Below, in pieces: positions 44,565 to 55,880 of a DNA stretch of 64,000 nt. Every line of letters starts with the position of its first letter. Within the stretch, counting starts at the first letter, position 1. The stretch is from Brachypterus glaber. Lineage: Eukaryota; Arthropoda; Insecta; Coleoptera; Kateretidae. The stretch lies in contig OY294044.1 in the NCBI GenBank assembly GCA_958510825.1, positions 84,490,895-84,554,894 on the forward strand, in the 5' to 3' direction. Under the pieces are notes generated by a model. The model was not told the DNA's origin. It searched no databases and saw only the letters and a list, made by a program, of their open reading frames with translations. The position numbers and the translations under genes are program-made.

Positions 44565-45625
44565 GATGCCATTAAAGAGTGACCGCAAAAAAAGAGGTTT
44601 TTTAGGTTCTTTTTCAAACACCTGTAACTTCGATTGGAATTGATAAAATGTAAAGTGCTCAAAATTTTTGTCTGGTAATGCGAAATAGGAGTGAGTAAAA
44701 GTGAGTGAAAGTCTGTGGGACATGGTTAATAGAGTCCCAAAATCGTAACATTTTACAGTTTTTTTAAGTTAAAATATGCAAGATATTCATTATAATTATA
44801 ATGTATTACCAAGTTACTATTTTATACATATTTTGATGGCTGAAACTTATTTCAGCCAGACAAATATTTGTAGCTGGCTTACTAACATTATTTATTCATT
44901 TGGGGGTAAATCCAGCAAATGAAGGCTTATTGACATATTATGGGAGTTTTATAGTCATATTATGGGAGTCTTAAAGGTACATTATGGGTCTTATGGGACT
45001 ACCGACCCGAAAGCTCTTTAAGGATAATGCAGACATTTCGCATTCGCTGAAAGCTCCCAGGGGCTGAATATGGGACATCTCATGGAAGCTTATTGTGGGA
45101 GCTCCCTGGAAACCTTTATGTGAAAGCTGCTTATTTGTTTGAATAATACCAACCATTTTTTTTTTCGCAATGAAATATGTTTGAAGTTGCATTTTTTGGT
45201 AACGTTTTTAATAAAGTTTCTCAGAATATTCAAAAAATGAGTTTTTTGTTTTTTTATATAATTATCTAAGTAAAGTTTATTATATATTTAATTCATACAA
45301 ACTTTTTTATTGAAATAAATGGTGTTTGTTATATTTTTCTGTAAATTTTATATTGGGGTTTAATTAACCCCACGTGGTTAATAACGTTATTTTTTCCACC
45401 TGGTTAACGGAGGGTTAAAGTAAAAACGCCTGTCTCTATAAAATTTTACGCCTTCGAGGCTTTTTTTATTAAAGCGTAAGATGCATTGTTCCCAATAAAA
45501 TACATCAGTGTATTTGTAAGATTTTTCCAAGCCATGGCGTGCACCCTATAGAACCTGAAGGGGTGCATCCAAGGAAACTTAACGCTTATTTATGCAAAAC
45601 TCATAATTTTCAAAGTAAAAATTCA
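44565..45625. other. Unassigned stretch
   Basis: It holds short repeats of TTATGGGAG/ATTATGGG (44,937-44,995) and a small palindrome, GGGGTTTAATTAACCCC, at 45,355-45,371. Short minus-strand open frames here show no domain. Confidence 0.4.
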
Positions 45626-45629
45626 ATAT

Positions 45630-46133
45630 TTTTTTTTCGACTATTATAAGCCTATGCATTTTCCGTGTTCATATATGCATATAAGAGGTTTGGACTTTTG
45701 TTTTGTTTTGGGTTGGCAACAGGACCAATGAATAATCCTGCACGTTTTCTCTCCAAATGTAAACATAGCTTCGGAGTTTAATTTTCTTTGTTTTAAATTA
45801 AGTTTTTATAAATAATAAATAATGGTCAGGTATTTACTATAGTTTTACAAGATGTAAATTACATCCATCGTTATATTCTGCCGAATTAAATTTTTATGTT
45901 TTTTTTAACGTATTACAATTGTGGCTTGGTTTTATGCAGTGGAAAATGTAAGAGCTAAAATATATCAAAATATAACTTGTTCTTCAAATATGGCGAATAT
46001 TAAAATCCAACCCAAAACAAAAATCCCTAAATCATCAATTTAAATGTGAGTTTTTTTTTTAATTTTACGGCAAAAGAATAATAGTATAAAGCACTCATTT
46101 CATAAAAGGTTTTTAGCACACTAGTACTTTACA
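45630..46133 (-). repeat. Dispersed repeat family R, copy 2
   Basis: Inverted diverged copy of 2163-2715. It shares TTTTGGGTTGGCAAC, ATTGTGGCTTGGTT, GCAGTGGAAAA, AACAAAAATCCCTAAATCA and GCACACTAGTACTTTA in colinear order. Confidence 0.65.
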
Positions 46134-46139
46134 TAAATA

Positions 46140-47150
46140 TTAATTTTAGTCTAAAAACATTAAACAGCTCTTTACCACGCCAGAGCGTCATCCCTGCCGT
46201 TTTTGGGAAAAAGTAAATCCACCTTTAAGTTGACTGAGCGTTACTTGGGTAATTGTGGATTTACCCTGAGGCCTTTTTAATCTTTCAGCTTTATTTAAGA
46301 TTCTATGCATACATTTTAAAATATTTTTCCGTCCAATTTCCGATTTTCCTCTACAATTTATTTTACAGAATTTTCACTTGCTGATATTTTTATATAAAAG
46401 TAAATATTTAAATACAATTTGTAATATAAATTTTATATATTTAATACCAATTTCTTGTACCTTTGAACGATTCGAGATACGAGATAATATTTTTTCTACG
46501 ACTGGTTTAGAATGTAGGGAAATGCAGTTTTTAAACATGGCTCAAATCCATTCGAGCTCTATACACGGTATGACTATTCTATATCAAGTATTAGAATGAG
46601 CACATGAGCATATGTGGTGTCATCTCTTGTCTATAAAAGTAAAGAAAACTATAGTAAAATTAGCAAAAAATATAATGAACAATTCCAATTTAAAATTTTT
46701 CGTTAAAATTACAAAAAAAATTTAGTTTTCCGTAATATTTTACTAATTTGTAATAAATTTAGTTTAAAATAATAAAACTGCTCCATCTATTGTTGATTAT
46801 TGAACCTATGATATATTATAGAAATCTGACATAACCTTCAATGTTTGCATTATAGTTTGTAAATAGGTGGAAAAATTCAATAAAACTTATTTGATAAAAC
46901 TATTAGGTGCTTTATTTATAAATATGTGATTTGTTGGATTTATAATGTCTAGTGACAAGAAACATTGTTTTCAACATTCTTCACAGTTTAAAACAGTCCA
47001 GTGTTTCGTATTTGCAGTCAAAGAAAAAGTATAGTCTATAACACGTATCGAATATATATTCCGCTCTTGCGGGATCGTTAAAACGCGTTATACTCGCCTA
47101 CCGGCTCGTATAAAAAACATGCCGCTCGCGCTAGTCCATACTACTTAGAA
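46140..47150. other. Unassigned AT-rich stretch
   Basis: No gene or RNA supported. GC-richer around 47,055-47,140, but without an open frame or a recognisable site. Confidence 0.35.
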
Positions 47151-47579
47151 TACACGGAAAGAAATTAGTGGGCTCTGCGCTATACATTATAAGATATTTG
47201 GTAACAGTGGCAAATTATAGTGATTTAAGCTATAGATTATAAGGGACACAATAACTAATAATGTTAAAAATAAATTGGAAACGATTATATATATTACAGA
47301 CACGATTATATTTATTACAGGCACTATTATAAATTTACAGAAATTTTATTATATTATAAAAATTATTAGCACGGACAATAATTAAATCTATTTAAGCTAT
47401 AAATGCCATACTATTTGTTATATTTTATTATTCACTAAACAATTAAAGTATTTCATATAAATTTTTACACTGACTGCCATAATTGTAAGAGAAAGCCTTG
47501 TATTTATATAATAAGCGATTATAATTTGCTTGGTATGTGTGTTATAGCGCTCCTAGCTATAATTTTTTTTTTCCGTGTA
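47151..47579. mobile_element. TIR element with TACACGGAAA ends, 429 bp
   Basis: The left end TACACGGAAAGAAATTA is mirrored by the right end ending TTTTTTCCGTGTA, and AGCGCTATA-type blocks face each other further in. The edges are TA, compatible with a TA duplication. The interior is rich in ATTATAA motifs. Confidence 0.7.
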
Positions 47580-47857
47580 TAAGTACTATTCTTACGTATT
47601 TTTGGTCACTGAAAATCAATTTGACAATAAAAAGGCTCACCTTACTCAAATATAAAAAAAGTTACCTTTGTGCCGAAGGAGATTATTTTAAGGCGAAAGA
47701 ATTTTTCATTATGTTTCATTAGCTTTTACATGGCTATAGCCAAGGTCGGGTGTTAGTTTAACGTGCAATTTAGATAAGAATGTAATAACCCTTACCCTTT
47801 GGAGGTAATTTATGAGACATAGGCATGGCCTACTCCTAGAATAGTTTTAGCTATACT

Positions 47858-48617
47858 CAGGGCCGGACTAAGCTAACCGGGACCCCTACGTAACTTTTGA
47901 TTCCGGCCCTCAATTTTTCCAAAAAGTCACTTTTTAAACCAGGGCCGCTGCCAACAAAATTTTAGCTCCGCAGCGATTTTTTTTACGAATTCTGTTAATT
48001 TCTGATGTTTTCTTTTTAATTTAAATAATGTAAAACGCAAGTTTAATAAAAAAAGCTAAGAAAACCCTAGCACTGCAGGCGAATTTTTTTACAATTTTGA
48101 TGTTCTGTTTAAAACATTGTATCACTAAATTTTATAAAAATGGAAAAAAGCTTTGTCATCGCAGGCAAAATTTTTTATAAATTACACGCTTAAGTTTTAC
48201 AAACTGAAATAAAATTAAAAAAAAAAACGTAAAAAGCCTGACGCCGCAGGCAAAAATTTTCATAATTTGGATAGTCTATTTTAATTTTAAAACATGGCAT
48301 TGCAAGCAAGCTCTATCGGCACAGGACAATTTTTTTACAAATGTTAAACTTAAGTTTTACGAGCTCAAATAAATAAAAAAAAAATAATTTTAAAATAGTG
48401 TTACAATATAAAGTTTTACAAAAATGCAAGAACATTCGGGCGCCTCGGCAAAAATTTTCACGTTTTTAAATGTTTTACAATCTTAAAGTAAAAACCGAAA
48501 AATACCCTCTGTATATTTTCTCCTTCTGGTAGGAGTAGGAGTAAATAAATAAAGTATAAACTAAAAGTAACTTTCGACGCCAGGCTCCCCTCCACCCTCC
48601 CCCTGAAGCCGGCTCTG
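47858..48617. mobile_element. hAT-type non-autonomous element, 760 bp
   Basis: It starts CAGGGCCGGACTAAGC and ends CTTCAGGGGGAG in complement, ending AAGCCGGCTCTG on the plus strand. A perfect 8-bp target duplication, GCTATACT, flanks it (47,850-47,857 and 48,618-48,625). CAGGG ends plus an 8-bp duplication are hallmarks of the hAT superfamily. The interior is made of about five diverged units of roughly 110 bp, each marked by GCAGGCAAAAATTTT or similar. No transposase is encoded, so movement would need one supplied in trans. Confidence 0.85.
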
Positions 48618-48629
48618 GCTATACTTGGA

Positions 48630-49425
48630 AACTTGTGAACATAATTACTAAAGATATCAGATGCTTTTATGTGATACTGTCATTTCAAAATTTAACTTTC
48701 TATACACTAAAAAAATTGTATACTGTATATGTATATCCCCACTTTTCCGTTTGACAAATTCTACAGTACTTTTTTACTTCTAATTTATTTTATTCTACGG
48801 TATTTTAAGCAACGCACAGCACGCATTGATATTCTGTGATAGCAAGCGATTTTGACAGACTCGCTTTTGTTTACTACTAAAGAATGCGCTTGAAATGGCA
48901 ACGCCGATTTCATTGTCGCCTGTCCGTAGTCTTAAACAAAGCCATCGCACAGTTATAGCATGGCCTTTGAACGGGACGGTTGTAGCCTTCTTGGCACCTG
49001 AATTCAGTACATCGAATTCGCCATCTTTTATGATATGCCTTGTGTATTTTAGTTTTGCCTAGAGTATTTTTATATTAATGTTTTATGTACAAGTTAAAGT
49101 AAACCATAGATATGGTTATTAATCGTGTGAACTGTTCAATTTTAAATTGATAATAATGGACGTTCTAAAATTTCGGACCCTATTTCAAATACACCGTGTA
49201 TAATTTTTCATTGTAAATTTAATTAGTTATTATTATTAATAATGATATTAATAATAACTTCAGCATCTATTTTATCGTTTTCGTCATTTTACCAACGATT
49301 TTTACTCATTTCTATCAATATTCATATAGTAGAAAAAACGTAATAAAGCTAATTTTGAGAATTAAATAACCCTAGCAAACTGATCACAATAAAGTGATAA
49401 AATCTTTTCTTTTTACCAAGATATC
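48630..49425. other. Unassigned stretch
   Basis: 48,880-49,030 is less AT-rich but has no open frame or identifiable repeat. Confidence 0.35.
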
Positions 49426-49429
49426 TGGA

Positions 49430-49975
49430 GGTTTGAGCCCTGGTACCCGCACTCTGTCAGTCTTTGAGGCTAGTAACCAGAGGACGCCACGCTATAAGCG
49501 GCTGTAAAATTGAACTGAAAATTGCTGAAAAGACCATATTTGGACGTTATATTTACATGTTTATAAATGTCAAAGTTAACTATATTATTAATTAAATTAA
49601 TTAATTAAACTTCACTAAATTTCCGTTATTAAAAAAAAAAATCTCCTAGTTCTGAATATTTCTCTCCGACATATATTTATGTACACAAAATATCAAGTTA
49701 AAATATAACTACACAAAATTATAATGTAATTTATTAAAATTGGATCCGCACACAAGCGGATCCCCATCTATCTATATATTTATATTGTAAAACTTTTTGG
49801 TAAATAAATTGAAATTGAATTGAATTGCAATTGAACTGACCAAAATTATCATATAAATTATTATATTTATGCTTTTTCCAGCAATTTTCAGTTTAATTTG
49901 ATAGCCGCTTATAGCGTGGCGTCCTCTGGTTACTAGCCTCAAAGACTGACTGAGTGATGACACCAGGGTATCTAT
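49430..49975. repeat. Inverted repeat flanking a LINE-like tail
   Basis: GGCTAGTAACCAGAGGACGC, then CACGCTATAAGCGGCT (49,468-49,504) is mirrored at 49,901-49,945. Arms are about 110 bp. Between them, at 49,785-49,830, TTGTAAAACTTTTTGGTAAA followed by repeats of TTGAA resembles a LINE 3' end with a short repeat tail. Confidence 0.65.
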
Positions 49976-50232
49976 TCTCGGGCTCGAGAGAACCGATCGC
50001 ATCATATCAAAGTTCCCCAAAGTAAAAAAATGCTATTCTTGAACAGTAGTGAGCGTGATGGGATCTCTGCAGCAGGTTGCAACTTTTCCAAGTATTTTAG
50101 CGGATTTTAACCAAGCAGATTATGCGACACGAGTTTGTGTGCGCAGGCTGTCATTATTTTCAGTATTTGTAAACAAGTTGCTGTAGTTTGAATAATTTTT
50201 ATAATTAATATCCAAAAATTAATGTGTAAGAA

Positions 50233-50361
50233 ATGACTGAAAATAAAAATAAAAACAGAAAAAGATCGGTGCCCACCAGCAGTCAACAAAAAAAAATAAT
50301 ATTAAATTTTATTCAGGACAATGTCAATAGTGGGCTGTTAAGTCCTGAATTCACATTATAA
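50233..50361 (+). CDS. Short Myb/SANT-like N-terminal fragment (42 aa)
   Basis: ATG 50,233 opens a 42-codon frame starting MTENKNKNRKRSVPTSSQQK, continuing KIILNFIQDNVNSGLLSPEF and ending at TAA. The second half resembles the first helix of Myb/SANT-like (MADF-like) domains in transposon-derived insect proteins, where a 'K-LL-F-E-P-L-G-F-P-FT' pattern is usual. The basic stretch before it is typical as well. No continuation of the domain is found in the next kilobase in any frame by eye. It is either a first exon, a truncated element or chance. The start is the first ATG in frame. Confidence 0.3.
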   Translation: MTENKNKNRKRSVPTSSQQKKIILNFIQDNVNSGLLSPEFTL

Positions 50362-50364
50362 TAA

Positions 50365-50980
50365 TATGTATAATAATTTCTAAATACAAGAAAGCTTATT
50401 TTTAATTATTATTATTATAAAATAAAACGGTATTCAAAGTAACAACACAAAACCAAAGCGAAAATAGGGTTATGTTCGAATGCGCGCGACTAACTTATAT
50501 GTCAAAATTTCCGTGAACGCTCGCTTCTCACGCTCCCGAGTAGTAGAAGTATATTTCCTCGATTTTCGTGCGAAGTGAACTCAAGAATAAGTAGTTTTGC
50601 GTTTGGAGAGAACCAATATGCAACCCACAACACCTTACTCCCGGGAATGCGTTCTCTCGATTCCGAGAATATAGGGAACTAGTTCCTCAAGTCATTTTGC
50701 TTTTTACCATCGATGTGATAAACTAGTAATTAGGCAAGTTCTTTATTTATATTGGTTAATTATAATATAAATTATATTCACACAAGTACAGTACTAAATA
50801 CCAAATGTATCAGTATAAATATAAACCAAACAGTTGTAGCTGCGTTTTTTTTTATTAAAAACGAAAACGTGTGTGTTAAACGTATTTTCCTGTTTCCCTC
50901 AAGGAAATAATTCAATTTTTTAGACACATGAATAAAAATTGGCTTGCTTTTTAATAAAACCAGACACTCTAAATAGACAG
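50365..50980. other. Unassigned stretch
   Basis: 50,460-50,680 is GC-richer with several GCGCGC and CGCTCG-type words. No open frame or repeat boundary is supported. Confidence 0.35.
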
Positions 50981-50985
50981 GGTGT

Positions 50986-51310
50986 CCCAGAATATTTCCA
51001 ATGTCTCTTAGGAATGATTAGATCTCGTCAAAATAATGCCAAAAGTTGGTATAAAATTACCTGGCTACAGCTGATATATCTAAAACTATAGCGAAAGTGC
51101 GCCCCTGAATTTTCGAAAAAATTTCTAAAAGTCTGTTATGATTATTCGTTGTTCATTAATTTTTTACAACCCTGAAAAAGTTGTTAAAAAATATCAACAA
51201 ATGAAAATGTTATCCCAAAAATTTGATTTTTATTTATCAACTTGTGGCATTACTTGGACAAGATCTGATCATACCTAAGAGATTTTAAAAACATTCTGAG
51301 ACAGCCTGTA
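50986..51310. mobile_element. MITE with CAGGGTGTCCCAGAATATTT ends, about 325 bp
   Basis: GACAGGGTGTCCCAGAATAT is mirrored by ATTCTGAGACAGCCTGTA, and CTCTTAGGAATGATTAGATC by GATCTGATCATACCTAAGAG. The arms are about 80 bp. Non-coding. Confidence 0.75.
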
Positions 51311-51403
51311 CTTAGCAGAGCAATTTTTATAATCATCATTTTAGTTAGAAACTAAATTAAAAAGTTTATTTTTAAACACAGTAAATTGTGTTTATTATAG
51401 GAA

Positions 51404-51480
51404 TAGGGGAAACTGGTATACATTGAGCCTGAACTTAAATCATACTTATCCTCGGTAGCAAGGTATACAGGGTTATTCAC
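51404..51480. repeat. Solitary TAGGGGAAA-type element end
   Basis: TAGGGGAAACTGGTATACA resembles the end of the 42,360-43,380 element. No partner end was found within a plausible distance. Confidence 0.35.
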
Positions 51481-51685
51481 CTAACACAAATAAATCGTTT
51501 TTTGACGTAATTACTAAAGTTGCAAAATAAAAATTATACCAGTTTTAAAAGACCCACCAAGCTACAAGTTTTCTCAGACAAATGTTTTTTACTAGCTTTA
51601 GTTTTCGAGAAACATAACAGAACATTTTTAATGTTAATTAAAATAAAATTATATAATAGTAAAATATTTTTCATTTTTTTTTTTA

Positions 51686-51835
51686 GGGAACGTTCAAGTA
51701 TTACGTAACGCTCTTAGGGGGAGGTTCATTTTGGAGTGTTACGCCCATGTTAATAGTATAGGAAAATAAGGTTACGGGGGGGGGGGGGGTCCAAAATGAT
51801 CAAAATTTGCGTTACGTAATACTTGAACGTTCCCT
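51686..51835. mobile_element. MITE with TTA target duplication, 150 bp, with a G14 run
   Basis: GGGAACGTTCAAGTATTACG and CGTAATACTTGAACGTTCCC are exact terminal inverted repeats. TTA flanks at 51,683-51,685 and 51,836-51,838. Fourteen consecutive G lie at 51,777-51,790. Fragments of the family lie at 28,450 and 36,080. The TTA duplication suggests PIF/Harbinger. Confidence 0.85.
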
Positions 51836-51932
51836 TATTCGTTAAAAAGTACTTTCTAACAATTATTTTATTTTTAAATTCATAATTAAAATTTATATAT
51901 TTAAATAATTATTTAACTAGAGCCCTACACCG

Positions 51933-52113
51933 ATAAAACAGTTTATTTGTGTCAACAAAATATTTGGTTGGATTTCCATTGTTCCTATTAATAAATCATT
52001 TTGAAATTAAAATATTTGTTTACATGAACTAAATATTTATTCGACTCAAATAAAATTTGTTACAACCAAATAATTTAATTGGCGATATCCAAATAAATCC
52101 TTTTATCAGTGTA
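51933..52113. mobile_element. MITE family X, copy 4 (full length)
   Basis: The left end CACCGATAAAACAGTTTATT is mirrored by the right end CCTTTTATCAGTGTA, with both inner blocks (AAATATTTGGTTGG; ACCAAATAATTTAATTGGC) present. It is the most complete copy of the family in the window. Confidence 0.75.
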
Positions 52114-52389
52114 TGAGTGTTTTCTATTTTTATCTCCGATAGTTTTATGAATTGTCAAACTTATATATTCCTTAATTTGGATAAAAAGAACTTAAACATA
52201 TAAAAATATTTGGAACATGTCTGTCATTAAAGGAAATAGGACAAAAAGGCAAAAATTTCCTTATTCAGATTATAATATAAGCTGGGTGAACCAATTATTG
52301 CCATGTTAAGAGATTTTATGGCCAAAAAATAAACAAATTGCCAGGGTACTGGCAATAATAGGAAAGAACAAGCTAATAAGAAAATATTG

Positions 52390-53500
52390 TAAAAGTAAAA
52401 GTAAGTCTTTATTTCATATTATAAGAAATTTGACATAAAAAAAGTACATCAAAATTTTATACAATGAACAAGTCAATAACAATTAAACATCTCTCATTAA
52501 AATATTCATCAATGGAGTAGTATGCCCTTTTTATGAGATTTTTTTTAATTCTATTTTTAAAAATATTTTGAGCCAGTATCTTATATTCTTGGCCCAATTT
52601 ATTATACATATTTGTGCCCCTGCACAGTGGCCCGTTTTGAGTAAGTGTAAGTCGTGACTTCTGAATTGACAACTTATCGTTGTTTCTGGTGTTGTAGTTA
52701 TGGAAACTCTTATTTCTTGATATTTTTTCCTCATTTTTATGAATATAGTTTAAAATATTAAAAATGTAAAGGCTAGGGACTGTCAAAATACCCAACTCAA
52801 TAAATTTTTCCCGACATGTATGATTTTTATTAAGACCCGCCATCACTCTGATTGCCTTTTTTTGCAATGTAAAAATGTCATTAAAATTTGCTCCCATTCC
52901 TAAATGTATACCCAAAAATCTGCAACTTGATACTTGAGGAATAGTCTTATCATCTAATCTGATAAGAATACTATTATTGTTGGTAAAATTTTTGGGGACA
53001 AAACGCATAAACTGCGTCTTAGCCACATTGAGGACAAGTCCATTCTCACTACAATAGTTTTGTATTAATGTGATTACCTGGTTAGCTAAATACAGCAGCT
53101 CTTCCAGGTCCTTCGCTTTTATCAAAATATTTAAATCATCCGCGAACATAATTATTTTAAATATATTTTTGCAATATTTTACAATATCATTCACAAAAAT
53201 CAAAAATAATAGGGGTCCTAATATGGACCCCTGAGGACACCTTTTTTAACTTTTTTAAATTGTGACTTAAAAACTTGCTGGAACCTATCTTCAAGATATG
53301 AGCAAAGCCAATCATTGGCTGGCCCCCTCACTCCGAATACAAATAGTTTTCTTAGTAACAGGGGGTGGTCAATGGTTTCAAAGGCTTTGCTCATATCAAA
53401 CAAAAGGGCCAAGATGAGCTGCTTATCTTCCAAATTTTTTAGCATATATTGTGGCACAATAACAATTTCAGCTGTTTTTAGGTACAGTTTGGGTACTTAA
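52390..53500 (-). pseudogene. LINE reverse transcriptase (jockey/CR1-type), 5'-truncated
   Basis: Non-LTR reverse transcriptase on the minus strand. The first part (53,457-53,218) carries LILALLFDMSKAFETIDHPL, the RT motif with the first catalytic Asp, and then RGPANDWLCSYLEDRFQQV. A one-base loss near 53,237 breaks the conserved PQGSILGPLLF motif, which is readable across the shift. The second part (53,203-52,457) has FADDLNILIKA, the catalytic FADD box, then CRFLGIHL. It passes directly to LQKKAIRVMAGLNKNHTCRE, so roughly 100 residues usually between them are deleted. It ends with the family's C-terminal region (FHNYNTRNNDKL, NGPLCRGTNMYNKL). The 3' end has an (ACTTTT)n-like tail near 52,390-52,410. 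No endonuclease or ORF1 precedes it. Confidence 0.85.
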
Positions 53501-53684
53501 ATAAAAATTTCTTGTTTTTAATAAGCCTTACGTACTATCGATTATAATCTCATATTGGTCTGTCGATTCTCTTCGAATAAAAAGCAGAACCAAGATTTAG
53601 AACTCTCTGAATTCTTCGTAACTTTCTTTTCTTGTTGTTTCTTGTTTTTTAATTTGTTTTTTTTTTTCAACTACTTATAATATT

Positions 53685-53795
53685 AGGAACAGAGTTATCT
53701 ATACAACACTCAAAAAAATACTTTTTCATTCTTTGTTGAGTTAAACACAATATGGTTCAAGAAAGTGCATATTTGTTTCTGTTTAAAGAATAAAA
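53685..53795 (+). repeat. Direct repeat of about 105 bp, copy 1
   Basis: TATTAGGAACAGAGTTATCT, CAACACTCAAAAAA and TTGAGTTAAACACAATATGG recur in diverged form at 53,998-54,095. Confidence 0.65.
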
Positions 53796-53997
53796 ATAAG
53801 GATAATTATATGCGGTGTCTCTGTCTAGGGACTCTAATTATATATTTTGAAGTTAATGTAAAAAAATATTAACCTAAATTTAAACATAAACAAAAAACTT
53901 CTTTGAGCCTTTATTAATTGATAACAAAATTATAGTTTATATCAAAAATATTTTGAGGTTGTCCCACATTATGTTTATGTTTCTATACTTCGCATGT

Positions 53998-54095
53998 CAA
54001 TATTAGGAACACACCTACTTAGACAACAAAAATTACCTTTTCGATACTTTATTGAGTGAAACACGATATGGGTAAAAAAAGTTCATGTGTGTGCC
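53998..54095 (+). repeat. Direct repeat of about 105 bp, copy 2
   Basis: TCAATATTAGGAACACACC, then TATTGAGTGAAACACGATAT, match copy 1 in order. An open frame on the other strand over 54,033-54,254 has no recognisable domain. Confidence 0.6.
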
Positions 54096-54917
54096 TACCT
54101 TATTACGTTTCTGTCCTGCAATAATCGATGCTACACAGCTTGCAACATTCTGCACAATTTTATAAGTCTTTATAATGGAAGAGCACGAAACACGAACTGA
54201 GTTTTTGTGTACGCCATTACAAACTGTATACAGATAAATCAAATTTACAGGCATCTTTTCTATATAAAAGATATACTGGCAGTACCATCTATTACACAGA
54301 GGACCAACTAGCTAGTTAAAGAAGGGGTGGCAATATTAAAAACATGGCAATAATTGGTTCAGAAACCCTATATTATATACCATGGAATAAATTTTATATC
54401 AATAAAATACACGAAGAAAAAGTCTAGGAAACATTACCTTGGTTTCTTGGTGAGCATTTGTTGCTTCTCAGAAAACCTTTTATAAAAACACTAGAAAATT
54501 TAAAATATTAAAAGGTACTTTTATTTAATAGCAATTTTAGTACAAGAACACAATTTTTGCGTAGATTTTTTCTCTGTATAGTTTAGTTTATATTCTCTTA
54601 TAATTATTATTAATATTATTATCTAGGTATTTTGACTAAAAATTTTGGCGGGAAAACAGACCGGTAGACATTTTATTGCGGAAATCATCTTTTTTTGCAT
54701 TAAAATGAAAGCAATAAACATAAAAAAATAAAACAATACTAGGTACTTTTATTTAATATCAATTTTAGTACAAGCAGACAATTTTTTTGTAGATTTTTTC
54801 TCTGTGTAGTTTAGTTTATATGTATTATTGTCATTATTATTATTTTAGATTTTAAGCTTTCACGGCCATTAAGATATAAAGAACTTTCACTTTCGGGTTT
54901 AGAGCTTGTTAATGGAT

Positions 54918-54978
54918 TTTCACTTTCCGACGTTTCGTCTCTTACTACTAGAGACATCTTCAGGGATTAATCTGAAAC
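54918..54978 (-). ncRNA. Hammerhead-like motif of the Penelope-like element, left copy
   Basis: Minus-strand equivalent of the motif at 55,881-55,945: CTGAAGA, an extra T, a GTCTC/GAGAC stem II, GAA and ACGTC. See the right copy for numbering. Confidence 0.55.
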
Positions 54979-55006
54979 TAAGTTTCGAATCAACTTGTGT
55001 CACTAT

Positions 55007-55450
55007 TTATGACGAGTTGTGGTTATTCACCCGTGACGAGGTTTTTCCTATCAAAGACTTCCATATTGCAGGTAAGTGGTAACCAGTGTCCCGATTGATA
55101 TTGTTAGGATGCTTGATGATTTCTATCGATTCCCGTAACTTCCTTGGCATTTTTCTGTTTTCTGTTAATATTTGTTTTGTTTCAGACAAATTGATTTTAT
55201 GACCTGTTTCATGTACATGTTCGGCTACTGCCGATAAGGAAATTTGTTTCTTTCTTATATTGCGCTCATGCTCTTGAAGTCTTGTAGAAATTTTTCTCTT
55301 AGTTTCACCTATGTAAACCGTACCACAGGAGCAGGGTATTTTATATACGCCTTCTGAACTCAGGGGTATTTTGTCTTTTGTTGAAGTCAAACATTGACCT
55401 AATTTTAGGTTGGACCGAAATATAGGCTTAATATTTGACTTCTTCAAACC
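55007..55450 (-). pseudogene. Penelope-like GIY-YIG endonuclease domain, left copy
   Basis: The minus-strand frame reads FGLKKSNIKPIFRSNLKLGQ, then GVYKIPCSCGTVYIGETKRK, STRLQEHERNIRKK, VAEHVHETGHKINL and ESIEIIKHPNNINR, and stops at 55,007-55,009. GVYKIPC plus TVYIGET is the GIY-YIG pair, followed by the conserved Arg and the H-E-H region, with Glu in IEI as candidate metal ligand. The CSCG Cys pair is usual in Penelope endonucleases. Codons upstream of 55,450 on this strand are the antisense of the other copy, so the frame there is not real. The domain looks intact, but the element lacks its reverse transcriptase and start. Confidence 0.85.
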
Positions 55451-55851
55451 AAAAATTAGGTCAATGTTTGACTTCAACAAAAGACAAAATACCCCTGAGT
55501 TCAGAAGGCGTATATAAAATACCATGCTCCTGTAGTACGGTTTACATAGGTGAAACTAAGAGAAAAATTTCTACAAGACTTCAAGAGCATGAGCGCAATA
55601 TAAGAAAGAAACAAATTTCCTTATCGGCAGTAGCCGAACATGTACATGAAACAGGTCATAAAATCAATTTGTCTGAAACAAAACAAATATTAACAGAAAA
55701 CAGAAAAATGCCAAGGAAGATACGGGAATCGATAGAAATCATCAAGCATCCTAACAATATCAATCGGGACACTGGTTACCACTTACCTGCAATATGGAAG
55801 TCTTTGATAGGAAAAACCTCGTCACGGGTGAATAACCACAACTCGTCATAA
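55450..55851 (+). pseudogene. Penelope-like GIY-YIG endonuclease domain, right copy
   Basis: The plus-strand mirror copy begins inside the coding region at KLGQCLTSTKDKIPLSSE, then GVYKIPCSCSTVYIGETKRK, and runs open to the stop at 55,849-55,851. One residue of the CSCG turn is changed to Ser (CSCS), and RKLRES is RKIRES. It is 5'-truncated compared with the left copy and has no start codon of its own family. Confidence 0.85.
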
Positions 55852-55880
55852 ATAGTGACACAAGTTGATTCGAAACTTAG

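Noticed and set aside
49430..49560. tRNA-like SINE head in the inverted repeat
   Set aside because: No B-box match (GGTTCGANTCC-like) in either orientation and no cloverleaf could be drawn.
55451..55525. N-terminal extension of the left GIY-YIG frame
   Set aside because: This part is antisense to the right copy; the true upstream protein of the family is seen only to about 55,450.
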